The position numbers and the translations under genes were made by a program. A model generated the notes under the pieces. That model searched no databases, was not told the origin of the DNA, and was given only the letters and a program-made list of their open reading frames with translations. A stretch of DNA of 5,655 nt from Planctomycetota bacterium (GTDB lineage: Bacteria > Planctomycetota > MHYJ01 > JACPRB01). Location: positions 1 to 5,655 of the forward strand of contig JACQFK010000111.1 of assembly GCA_016200125.1 (NCBI GenBank). The letters are read 5' to 3'. Of the stretch, positions 1 through 5,465 are shown in pieces. How positions within the stretch are numbered: position 1 is the stretch's first letter; every line of letters begins with the position of its first letter.

Positions 1-84
1 CACACGAAGCATGGCCGCGCCTCCATCAGAGTCGGCCAATGCACTAGCTGATTCGCGGACGTAAGACGTTAATGGCGTCGCGCG
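1..84. other. Unassigned end segment
   Basis: No open reading frame, RNA gene or convincing repeat is visible here. On the minus strand it lies just downstream of the LprI-like reading frame, whose TGA stop is at 85-87. No hairpin followed by a T-run is seen, so no terminator is called. Confidence 0.5.
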
Positions 85-462
85 TCACTTCGGCCTGTAG
101 TTGATCAGATAGATCGCGCGCTGCGATGTTTCGCGGCTGAGGCATTGCGCGATCCGCGGATGCGCCATCGTGCCTCCCATCTGCTCGTAAAGGGCATTGC
201 ATTTGTCGCGCTTCCGGATCCAGGCGCGCTGCTCGTCACGCAGCTTTTTCATTTGCGGCGCACCGAGATTTTCGCCCAGCTCCTTGTAGCGCGCATTGAG
301 GATTCCATCCCACGCCGCCTCTTCGCGCCGGTTGCAGTCGCGAATGGTGGAATCGTATCCGTTGCCGACGGCCTTGAAGCAGCGCTTGGCGATTGTATTC
401 AGGCAAGCCTTCTGCTGCACAGCCGGCTTTGCAGCGACGCACTCGCGCAAGATTTTCGCGTC
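85..462 (-). CDS. LprI-like / DUF1311 secreted protein, 5'-truncated
   Basis: About 125 residues of the C-terminal part of a protein of the DUF1311 / lysozyme-inhibitor LprI family. The family signature is visible: a Cys-containing stretch (RDCNRREEAAWD), then LNARYKEL, then a short acidic/basic linker to DEQRAWIRKRDKC, then GGTMAHPRIAQCLSRETSQRA near the C-terminus. Six cysteines are present, as expected for a disulfide-bonded exported protein. Family members are usually periplasmic or secreted and bind or resist lysozyme in the few studied cases; the role here is unknown. The N-terminus with its signal peptide is missing. Upstream of about 462 the same frame runs antisense-like through pstA sequence in another phase, so the nominal longer frame (to 873) is not a real N-terminus. 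GC content is lower than in the neighbouring genes. The domain call is fairly secure. Whether the gene is expressed is doubtful, because promoter and start are lost. Confidence 0.72.
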   Translation of the reverse strand, partial: DAKILRECVAAKPAVQQKACLNTIAKRCFKAVGNGYDSTIRDCNRREEAAWDGILNARYKELGENLGAPQMKKLRDEQRAWIRKRDKCNALYEQMGGTMAHPRIAQCLSRETSQRAIYLINYRPK

Positions 463-923
463 GCCCGGATCAGGATCGGGAGCACCATGCAGGCCAGGGT
501 CAGTCCGCCGGCCAGGATGGAAAAGCCCATCCCCAGGGCTTTGCAGAAGAACGCATTCCCGAACAGCCCGAACACGATCGAGGGAATCCCGGCCAGGACG
601 TCGAGGCTTCGGCGCACGAAGCGCGCACAAAGACCCTCGCCGGAGAACTCCGCGAGCAGGACCGCCGTCCCCACTCCCAGGGGGAGCGACGCGGCCATGC
701 AGACCAGGAGGATCAGGAAGGTAGCCGCGAGGATCGGGGCCAGGCCGCCTTCCCGGCCCGCGTTCCGGGGAAGCGAGAAGAGGAAGTCCCAGGAGATCCG
801 GCCCGCACCGTGCCAGACGATGTCCCCCAGGAGCCAGGCGAAGCCGCCCGTGACCAGCGCCGCGACGGACCACACGACGGCGGTGGCCAGTCGATCCTGC
901 GAGCGCGCCCGGGAGCTATCCAT
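399..923 (-). pseudogene. pstA: Phosphate ABC transporter permease PstA, 3'-truncated
   Basis: This is the inner-membrane permease subunit that pairs with PstC in the PstSCAB high-affinity phosphate importer. The first 155 codons (923 down to 459) are PstA-like. A hydrophobic helix lies near residues 12-35, followed by a periplasmic stretch and helices around 61-92. Next come the conserved LAGIPSIVFGLFG region (about 110-122) and a helix ending LPILIRAT at 148-155. Full-length PstA is about 270-300 residues, so the coupling (EAA) loop that docks on the ATPase and the last helices are lost. The final 19 residues, RKSC onward to the stop at 399, are out-of-frame read-through of a foreign gene. 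The ATG at 921-923 overlaps the pstC stop by 8 bases (ATGGATAG), which is typical translational coupling and fixes the start. As it stands the product should be inactive. Confidence 0.88.
455..466. other. Breakpoint joining pstA to the LprI-like gene
   Basis: PstA similarity stops after the residues LPILIRAT (codon ending at 459). The next residues of PstA should begin the cytoplasmic EAA-type loop (normally EEALRAVP-like), but the frame instead reads RKSC and ends at 399. From about 462 onward another frame encodes DUF1311 sequence. Two unrelated genes on the same strand therefore meet within about 10 bases. No insertion sequence, long repeat or attachment-site core is visible at the joint. 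Confidence 0.7.
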
Positions 924-1770
924 AGATGCGCCCCCGGCTGATCCACTCGGCTGCCGCCACGAGCAGGACGATCATCGCCAGCAGGATGAGTCCGCTCAGG
1001 AAAAGCGCCGAGCGATGGCCGCCCATCGCGTAGGCCATTTCGAGGGCGATGTTCGCCGTCAGGGTACGGACGGGATCAAAGAGGCTGCGCGGAGTCTGGA
1101 TCTGGTTGCCGCAGACCATGAGGATCGCCATCGTTTCGCCGATCGCGCGGCCGGTTTCCAGGATGACGCCCGTGAACAGTCCGGACTTGGCGGCGGGGAA
1201 GACCAGGTGCCGGATCGTCGAACAGCGCGAAATGCCCAGGGCCGCCGCACCGCGCCAGTATTCAGAGGGAACGTTCGCGAGGGCCGCGTCGGCGGAGAGC
1301 GCGATCGTGGGGAAGATCATGATGGACAGGACCGAGATGCCCGCCAGGAGGCTGGGGCCCGGAGGATGGAGGCGTCCGATCAGGGGGACGAGCACCATGA
1401 GCCCCCAGAGCCCGTAGACCACGGACGGAATCCCCGCGAGGAGTTCGATCAGCCTGCGGTAGCTCCGGGCGACACGGAGCGGGGCGTAGTACTGGCAGAA
1501 GACGGCCGAAAGGATGCCGAGAGGCGTGGCCAGCAGGACCGAACCCGCCATGGCGAAGAGCGTTCCCCAGAGCATCGGGCTGAGCCCGTAGAGGCCTTCC
1601 GTCGGATGCCAGGAGGCGTCCGAGAAGAATCGTCCGAGGCCGACGTCCCGGAGAACGGGCAGGGACTCCAGGACCAGGAAGACCCCGATCAGGAGCGCCA
1701 GGGCGCCCGAGACGGCGGCGGCCCCGCGCAAGACCCAGACCAGGACGCCGTCAGCGCGCGACCGGGACAA
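916..1770 (-). CDS. pstC: Phosphate ABC transporter permease PstC
   Basis: Inner-membrane permease of the PstSCAB phosphate importer, 284 residues against about 300 in typical PstC. Hydrophobic helices are visible near residues 13-36, 67-93, 111-132, 140-160, 198-222 and 255-276. Conserved landmarks are LSPMLWGTL (63-71), ELLAGIPSVVYGLWG (109-123) and the permease EAA-type loop. That loop runs about 169-215: PSEYWRGAAALGISR, then IRHLVFPAAKSGL, then ETGRAIGETMAI. The arginine/GET pattern in the last part is typical of PstC. The start used is a TTG at 1768-1770, overlapping the end of pstS by 20 bases. No in-frame ATG or GTG lies nearby that would keep the first helix. An AAAGAG stretch sits about 7 bases before the TTG. 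The gene sits between pstS and pstA in one minus-strand operon. Confidence 0.93.
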   Translation of the reverse strand: MSRSRADGVLVWVLRGAAAVSGALALLIGVFLVLESLPVLRDVGLGRFFSDASWHPTEGLYGLSPMLWGTLFAMAGSVLLATPLGILSAVFCQYYAPLRVARSYRRLIELLAGIPSVVYGLWGLMVLVPLIGRLHPPGPSLLAGISVLSIMIFPTIALSADAALANVPSEYWRGAAALGISRCSTIRHLVFPAAKSGLFTGVILETGRAIGETMAILMVCGNQIQTPRSLFDPVRTLTANIALEMAYAMGGHRSALFLSGLILLAMIVLLVAAAEWISRGRIYG

Positions 1771-2563
1771 AGCATTGCTCTTTCACGAGGTCGTGGACCT
1801 TATCCGACTGGGCGAAGTCGATGAACTCCTTGACCAGGCCTTCCGGCGCCTTCCGGGTGACCAGGTTGAGCGGCCGCGCGAGCGGAAACTTCCCATTTGC
1901 GACCGTCTCGATCGAGGCGGGAACTCCGGACACCGGAAGCAGCTTGATCGCCGTCCCCTGCTTGGCCTCGACCTCGGCGCTGCCGATCGACACGTAGCCG
2001 ATGGAGTCGGGATTTCCGGCGACGGTCTTGATCCCCTGGGCGTTGTCGCCGATGACGACGTGGGCCTTGATGTCGGCGTTCTTGAGCTTGTAGAAGCGGC
2101 AGAACAGCTCGAGGGTGGATCGGCCCTCGGCCTTGTTGACCACGGTGATCGGCGCCTCCCTGCCCCCCAGGTCCTTCCAGTTCGTGAGCTTCCCGGCGTA
2201 GATCGCGACGACCTGATCATCCTTCAGGGCCGTCACGGGGTTTCCCCGATGCAGGATGATGCAGACCCCGTCGCGGGCGATGGGGAAGGCGAGCAGATCC
2301 TTCTCGTCGTCCTTCAGAGGCCGCGACACCAGGCCGACATCCGAAAGCCCCTGGCGCGCATCGGCGACCCCGCGGGCCGATCCGCCGGTCTGGACATCGA
2401 CCCGAACGCCGGGATGCTGCGATTCGAAGCGCTTCCCGATTTCCGCGGCGAGCGGGGCGATCGTGCTGGCGCCCGTGACGACGAGCTTCGCCGGCGCTTC
2501 CTTCCGGGCGCATCCTGAGGCAAGGAGCCCGGCGAGCAGCGCCGCAAGCCTGGGTTTGCTCAT
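1751..2563 (-). CDS. pstS: Phosphate-binding lipoprotein PstS
   Basis: Periplasmic or membrane-tethered phosphate-binding protein that delivers phosphate to the PstCA permease; 270 residues from the ATG at 2561-2563. The N-terminus is a lipoprotein signal: MSKPR, a short hydrophobic run, then LLASGC with the lipidated Cys at 18. Mature-domain landmarks are TGASTIAPLAAEIGKRFE (30-47), TGGSARGVADA (59-69), the DVGLVSR segment (75-81), AIYAGKLTNWKDLGG (120-134) and KAEGRSTLELF (144-154). These are the loops that bind phosphate in PstS-like proteins. The frame stays open upstream to 2785, but that extension is hydrophilic and would bury the signal peptide, so the later ATG is chosen. The ribosome binding site is weak (CGGG directly before the ATG). 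It is the first gene of the operon, and its stop overlaps the pstC start. Confidence 0.93.
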   Translation of the reverse strand: MSKPRLAALLAGLLASGCARKEAPAKLVVTGASTIAPLAAEIGKRFESQHPGVRVDVQTGGSARGVADARQGLSDVGLVSRPLKDDEKDLLAFPIARDGVCIILHRGNPVTALKDDQVVAIYAGKLTNWKDLGGREAPITVVNKAEGRSTLELFCRFYKLKNADIKAHVVIGDNAQGIKTVAGNPDSIGYVSIGSAEVEAKQGTAIKLLPVSGVPASIETVANGKFPLARPLNLVTRKAPEGLVKEFIDFAQSDKVHDLVKEQCFVPVAR

Positions 2564-2584
2564 CCCGATGTCGTCTGTACCGTC

Positions 2585-2610
2585 ATTTATATGATTTACT
2601 ATTAATATGA
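2585..2610 (-). promoter_or_regulatory. Putative pstS promoter/operator with AT-rich direct repeat
   Basis: Read toward pstS, the units TCATATTAAT and TCATATAAAT match at 9 of 10 positions and are offset by 16 bases; on the plus strand they occupy 2601-2610 and 2585-2594. They lie 22-47 bases before the pstS start. TATAAA (2591 down to 2586) is a reasonable -10 element, with no clear -35. That is what is expected of activator-dependent pst promoters. PhoB boxes contain TCATA-like half-sites, so a PhoB-type site is possible. The usual spacing is 11 bases, not 16, so this is only a candidate. Confidence 0.4.
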
Positions 2611-2856
2611 ACGGCGGTTGGAGATAAAAAGCTTCAAATGCCTTCGGGAAGGACTCGGTCGGGTTCGCTCCCCCATCTTTTGCGGGTCGGGGTGCTGCGG
2701 GCGCCCTCCTTCGCTCGAAGCCCCAGGGGGGGTGTTCCGAGCCAGCGCAGGCTTGCAGGAGACAGCCCGATCGGCGCCGCTGCAATTCTGCCGTGAACCT
2801 CTTGGCGGGGGCCCCTTGAGGTCATAATAGGACACAACACACTTCCTAGCGGCTAC

Positions 2857-2892
2857 CCGTCGGCAAGGTCCGGAATTGCTTTGTGCCGACGG
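2857..2892. repeat. Inverted repeat (hairpin 1), 9-bp perfect stem
   Basis: CCGTCGGCA at 2857-2865 is the exact reverse complement of TGCCGACGG at 2884-2892, with an 18-base loop that contains the small palindrome TCCGGA. No T-run follows on either strand, so it does not look like a rho-independent terminator. It is the first of three successive hairpins leading to the tRNA-Sec gene. Confidence 0.6.
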
Positions 2893-2912
2893 CTTAGAAA
2901 GACCGCATCCGC

Positions 2913-2947
2913 AGAGCCTCCGGGCTGCCCTTGACCCCGGAGGCTCT
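2913..2947. repeat. Inverted repeat (hairpin 2), 12-bp perfect stem
   Basis: AGAGCCTCCGGG at 2913-2924 pairs perfectly with CCCGGAGGCTCT at 2936-2947 across an 11-base loop. It is very stable and GC-rich, but no T-tract lies on either side, so terminator function is doubtful. The next hairpin begins at the adjacent base, 2948. Confidence 0.65.
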
Positions 2948-2974
2948 CCCCAGGGAAGCGGGATACCTATGGGG
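2948..2974 (+). repeat. Inverted repeat (hairpin 3), abutting hairpin 2
   Basis: CCCCAGGG at 2948-2955 can pair with CCTATGGGG at 2966-2974, giving 8 pairs with one bulged A (2969), one G-U pair and a 10-base loop. The G-U pair (2953 with 2968) is allowed only in the plus-strand transcript, which weakly favours plus-strand transcription toward the tRNA. It starts directly after hairpin 2 without a linker, so the two helices could stack end to end. Confidence 0.45.
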
Positions 2975-2981
2975 CCAGGTC

Positions 2982-3013
2982 GTCGTTGCTCTCCTGAGTC
3001 GTTGCTTCCGGGA
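2982..3013 (+). repeat. Imperfect 16-base tandem repeat at the tRNA-Sec 5' end
   Basis: Two head-to-tail units, 2982-2997 and 2998-3013, share GTCGTTGCT exactly and match at 12 of 16 positions overall. The second copy runs into the first four bases of the tRNA acceptor stem, so it straddles the expected RNase P cleavage site. Confidence 0.5.
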
Positions 3014-3105
3014 GCGGAAGGGTACCTGGTGGTCTCCCCGGTCTTCAAAACCGAGGCACTGGTCACAAGCTGGTGGGTGGGTTCGATTCCCATGCGCTCC
3101 CGCCA
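3010..3105 (+). tRNA. selC: tRNA-Sec (anticodon TCA)
   Basis: Selenocysteine tRNA, 96 nt including an encoded CCA; it is charged with serine, converted to selenocysteinyl-tRNA and decodes UGA in selenoprotein mRNAs. The anticodon loop CTTCAAA (3043-3049) carries TCA at 3045-3047. Acceptor strand 3010-3017 faces 3094-3101, which is seven Watson-Crick pairs plus a G-G mismatch at the eighth position of the long acceptor typical of this tRNA. The T arm is GTGGG / CCCAT around TTCGATT, with the first pair G-U as in E. coli selC. The D arm is a 6-bp stem with a 4-base TGGT loop, as in bacterial tRNA-Sec, but with a bulged T at 3023. The long variable arm pairs 3057-3062 with 3070-3075. The anticodon stem has a C-A mismatch at its top pair (3038, 3054). 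The discriminator is G3102. No selA, selB, selD or selenoprotein gene is visible in the window. The identity is strong; whether the mismatches are functional is uncertain. Confidence 0.88.
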
Positions 3106-3128
3106 ATAATTCCGAGGAGATCCGGGGT

Positions 3129-3146
3129 TCCGGGCTAATGCCCGGA
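3129..3146 (+). terminator. Possible tRNA-Sec terminator hairpin
   Basis: TCCGGGC (3129-3135) and GCCCGGA (3140-3146) form a perfect 7-bp stem with a TAAT loop, 24 bases after the tRNA CCA end. Only two T's follow closely (CTTGATG), so the U-tract is poor. It could instead be a 3' processing or stability element. Confidence 0.4.
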
Positions 3147-3310
3147 CTTGATGTCCTCCTTGCAAAACCGCGGAGGGGACCCGAACCGCCATTCCTGAGC
3201 GGGAACAGCGTATGCAGCGGGTGTTATCGGGCGCAGTTTGGGCGGTGCGCCACGCCCATGTCCCAAGCGTAGGCGGAATCAGGGCGACGAGGGAGTTGGG
3301 TAGTCCGCCC

Positions 3311-3339
3311 TTGACTTCATGGCCGCCGCGCCCCATAAC
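3311..3339 (+). promoter_or_regulatory. Candidate sigma-70-type promoter of the regulator gene
   Basis: TTGACT (3311-3316) matches the -35 consensus at 5 of 6 positions. After exactly 17 bases comes CATAAC (3334-3339), matching the -10 consensus at 4 of 6. The ATG at 3349 begins 10 bases after the -10 element ends, so transcription would start at or within a few bases of the start codon. This also argues against the upstream in-frame ATG at 3319, which would lie inside the promoter. Confidence 0.5.
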
Positions 3340-3348
3340 ACAGGCCGT

Positions 3349-4023
3349 ATGAAGATCCTGGTCATTGAGGACGAGAAAAAGGCTGCCGCCTACCTCCGCA
3401 AGGGGCTCAGCGAGAACGGCTTCGTCATCGACATCGCCTGCCAGGGCGAAGAAGGCCTCGATCTGGCGCGTCGCGGTGATTACGGACTGGTGATTCTCGA
3501 CGTCATGCTCCCGGGTCGCGACGGCTGGTCGGTGCTCGGGGAACTGCGGCGGGCGGGCCTTCAAACGCCGGTCCTCTTCCTGACGGCCAAGGACAGACTC
3601 CCGGACCGCGTCAAGGGCCTCAATCTTGGAGCCGACGATTACCTCGTCAAGCCGTTCGCGTTCTCGGAACTCCTGGCGCGAGTCCGATCCATCCTCCGGC
3701 GCGGCCCCGGGAGACAGTCTGAAACCGTGAAGAAAGCCGATCTCGAGATCGACCTGGTCCGCCATCGCGCGGCCCGCGGAGGAAAGAAGCTCGATCTCAC
3801 GCCCAAGGAGTTCGCCCTCCTCGCGCTCCTCGCGCGCCGCGCCGGCGAGGTGCTGTCGCGCACCGCGATCGCCGAGCAGGTCTGGGATATGAACTTCGAC
3901 AGCGGCACGAACGTGGTGGACGTCCACGTCCGGCGCCTGCGGTCCAAGGTCGACGAACCGTTCGAACGGAAGCTGATCCACACCGTTCGCGGAATGGGAT
4001 ATGTCTTCGACGACGCGCGCTGA
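3349..4023 (+). CDS. cusR: Heavy-metal response regulator, CusR/CopR type
   Basis: DNA-binding response regulator of the OmpR/PhoB family, 224 residues (E. coli CusR has 227). The receiver domain spans about 1-115 with acidic pocket E7-D8, phosphoacceptor D51 in [15 protein letters not shown]79 in FLTA and K101 in LVKPF. The winged-helix domain spans about 128-222. The segment [22 protein letters not shown] (177-198) is a hallmark of the CusR/CopR/SilR heavy-metal branch and distinguishes it from PhoB, despite the nearby pst operon. MKILVIEDE is the normal family start; the open frame begins earlier at 3319, but those 10 residues lie over the promoter. Its 3' end overlaps the kinase gene by 23 bases. 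The inferred target is the efflux gene starting at 5466. The metal cannot be read from the sequence; Cu/Ag is the family default, Zn/Cd/Co is possible. Confidence 0.9.
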   Translation: MKILVIEDEKKAAAYLRKGLSENGFVIDIACQGEEGLDLARRGDYGLVILDVMLPGRDGWSVLGELRRAGLQTPVLFLTAKDRLPDRVKGLNLGADDYLVKPFAFSELLARVRSILRRGPGRQSETVKKADLEIDLVRHRAARGGKKLDLTPKEFALLALLARRAGEVLSRTAIAEQVWDMNFDSGTNVVDVHVRRLRSKVDEPFERKLIHTVRGMGYVFDDAR

Positions 4024-5419
4024 CCGGGGAAGTCTGGCGGGCCGGCTCACCCTTTGGTACTCGCTGTCCGCCTTCCTCCTGGTCCTGGGGGCAACGGGGT
4101 ATCTCTACTGGGCGCTGGCCAGGAACCTGGACCGGGAGGATGACGGGACCATCCTCGATCAGATCCATATCCTCCGGATCCTCCTCCGGGATCACCCGGG
4201 GGAAATGGCGGCGATCCGCCAGGAAGTCGAAGTCGAATCGACCGCGCGGCAGTACACGAGGATGTTCATCCGCATCCTCGATCCAGAAGGCCGCGTCGTC
4301 GCCGAAACCTCCGGGATGGCGGAACGGCTGCCCGCAGGGGCATTCCCCGAGCCGCGGGAAGGGGCGGCCGGCAGGGCCGTTCAAACGGGGAAAGAATCGT
4401 TCCGCGTCATGTCGGCGACGGCCGCGCTTGGAGGCCGGCCCCTCGCACGGACGATCCAGGTCGCCTTCGACCGGAGCGAGGAAGACAAGCTTCTTTCGGA
4501 ATTCCGGAGCCGGCTCCTCCCGCTGCTGGGCGTAAGCCTCGTCCTCTGCGGGTTCGTCGGATATCAGATCGCGCGCCGGGGTCTGCGGCCGGTCGAACGG
4601 ATCTCGGAAACGGCGCGCACGATCCGGTCCACGACTCTCGGGGAGCGGTTGCCGGCCGGAGAATTTCCGGCGGAGCTGGGCACGCTCGCGCGCACCTTCA
4701 ACGAGATGCTGGACCGGCTTCAGGAGTCTTTCGACCGGATCTCGCGCTTCTCCGCCGACATCGCCCACGAGCTCAGGACTCCTTTGTCAAACCTCCGCGG
4801 CGAGGTCGAAGTCGCCCTCGGCAGGGCCCGTTCTCCCGAGGAGTACCGCGAGACCCTGAGCTCGTTCCTCGAGGAAGCCGCCCGGCTTTCGCGGTTGATC
4901 GAGAGCCTGCTCTTCCTGGCGCGCGCGGAACATCCCGAGACGCAGATTCAGCGCGAGACGCTCGACGTCGCCCAGGTACTGGGCGGAGTCCGGGAGTTTT
5001 ACGAGGCGGCCGCCGGCGAGTCGGGGGTGACGCTGGGACTGACGGCGTCCGGCTCGGTTCCCGCCGACCTGGACCGCACGCTTCTCCAGCGGGCTGTCGG
5101 CAATCTCGTGGAGAATGCGCTCGCCCACACGGGGCGGGGCGGAACGATCACCCTGGGCGCCTCGCGGGAAAACGGGACGATCAAGATCGAGGTCTCCGAC
5201 ACCGGGTGCGGCATCGCCGCGGAGCATCTGCCGCGCGTCTTCGACCGGCTTTACCGCGCGGACCGCTCGCGGACGGCGGCGACGGGAGGCTCGGGGCTGG
5301 GCCTGGCGATCGTGAAGAGCATCGCCGAACTTCACGGCGGCCGCGCGCAGATCGCGAGCGAGGCGGGCAAGGGGACCCGCGTCAGCCTGGTCCTCCCCGC
5401 CCAGATGACGAAAACGTAA
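4001..5419 (+). CDS. cusS: Heavy-metal sensor histidine kinase, CusS type
   Basis: Inner-membrane sensor kinase, 472 residues (E. coli CusS has 480), partner of the regulator encoded just upstream. TM1 lies at about 17-39, a periplasmic sensor region at 40-168, TM2 at about 171-191 and a HAMP linker at about 192-243. The dimerisation/phosphoacceptor domain has H256 in [23 protein letters not shown], the characteristic heavy-metal kinase H-box. The ATPase domain has an N-box (N368 and N372), a G1 box DTGCGI (400-405), an F-box near 414 and a G2 box GGSGLGL (429-435). All catalytic elements are present, so it should be active. The periplasmic part has no cysteine and only scattered His/Met (H56, H65, M69, M88, M106, M137), so the metal ligand sites are not obvious. 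The ATG at 4001 lies within the end of the regulator gene, indicating translational coupling. Confidence 0.9.
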   Translation: MSSTTRADRGSLAGRLTLWYSLSAFLLVLGATGYLYWALARNLDREDDGTILDQIHILRILLRDHPGEMAAIRQEVEVESTARQYTRMFIRILDPEGRVVAETSGMAERLPAGAFPEPREGAAGRAVQTGKESFRVMSATAALGGRPLARTIQVAFDRSEEDKLLSEFRSRLLPLLGVSLVLCGFVGYQIARRGLRPVERISETARTIRSTTLGERLPAGEFPAELGTLARTFNEMLDRLQESFDRISRFSADIAHELRTPLSNLRGEVEVALGRARSPEEYRETLSSFLEEAARLSRLIESLLFLARAEHPETQIQRETLDVAQVLGGVREFYEAAAGESGVTLGLTASGSVPADLDRTLLQRAVGNLVENALAHTGRGGTITLGASRENGTIKIEVSDTGCGIAAEHLPRVFDRLYRADRSRTAATGGSGLGLAIVKSIAELHGGRAQIASEAGKGTRVSLVLPAQMTKT

Positions 5420-5425
5420 TCCCTG

Positions 5426-5464
5426 CTTCACGTCCTCTTAAGTCGGGCCCGCTTATAGTGGGCC
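5426..5464 (+). promoter_or_regulatory. Candidate efflux-operon promoter with dyad over the -10
   Basis: In the 46-base gap between the kinase and the next gene, TATAGT at 5454-5459 fits a -10 element (5 of 6), placed 6 bases before the ATG. There is no -35 at the right distance. CTTCAC (5426) and CTTAAG (5437) form a weak direct repeat with 11-base spacing, the geometry used by OmpR-family regulators. The perfect-geometry dyad GGCCCGC / GTGGGCC (5446-5452, 5458-5464) encloses TTATA, so it overlaps the -10. Activation by the adjacent regulator is inferred from position only. Confidence 0.38.
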
Positions 5465-5465
5465 G

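Larger units (their letters stand above)
2564..3009. other. Non-coding region between pstS and tRNA-Sec
   Basis: These 446 bases separate the minus-strand pst operon from the plus-strand tRNA. Short frames cross it on both strands, but none has a credible start, composition or recognisable motif. Near 2584-2611 there is an AT-rich patch that stands out against the GC-rich background. Between 2612 and 2856 nothing clear is seen, apart from a GC-rich palindromic patch around 2790-2822 (ACCTC ... GAGGT around a GGGGCCCC core). From 2857 onward the region is packed with inverted repeats, listed separately. Confidence 0.6.

Noticed and set aside
145..1824. Long plus-strand open frame (559 codons) opposite pstA and pstC
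   Set aside because: Its translation is charged and low in complexity (rich in R, D, E, G, Q) with no family resemblance. It is the antisense shadow of GC-rich genes and crosses the pstA breakpoint.
2634..2840. 68-codon minus-strand frame upstream of pstS
   Set aside because: No motif, poor composition, and it runs into the AT-rich pstS promoter region; not supported as a gene.
2913..2947. Reading the 12-bp hairpin as a rho-independent terminator
   Set aside because: No run of T's follows the stem on either strand, so only an inverted repeat is reported.
2931..2967. TTGACC as the -35 of a tRNA-Sec promoter
   Set aside because: The only nearby -10-like sequence (GATACC, 2962-2967) is 25 bases away, far from the usual 17, and the TTGACC lies in a hairpin loop.
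3239..3258. TGGGCG / CGCCCA inverted repeat before the regulator promoter
   Set aside because: Only six pairs with an 8-base loop in GC-rich DNA; expected by chance and far from the promoter.
3139..3272. 44-codon plus-strand frame just after tRNA-Sec (four Cys, including a CxxC-like pair)
   Set aside because: It starts inside the candidate terminator hairpin, has no ribosome binding site and no recognised family; probably chance.
2602..4050. Long minus-strand open frame (482 codons) across the tRNA and the regulator gene
   Set aside because: It runs antisense through tRNA-Sec and the response regulator, has no recognisable motif and is explained by third-position GC bias.
3797..4768. Minus-strand open frame opposite the regulator and kinase genes
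   Set aside because: The translation is composed mainly of R, P, E and G with no motifs; the sense strand encodes a full kinase with all catalytic boxes.
3349..5419. Assigning the two-component pair as PhoB/PhoR because of the adjacent pst operon
   Set aside because: The CusR-type segment DMNFDS-TNVVDV, the [13 protein letters not shown]-box, the absence of a PAS domain and the following outer-membrane efflux gene all point to the heavy-metal branch.
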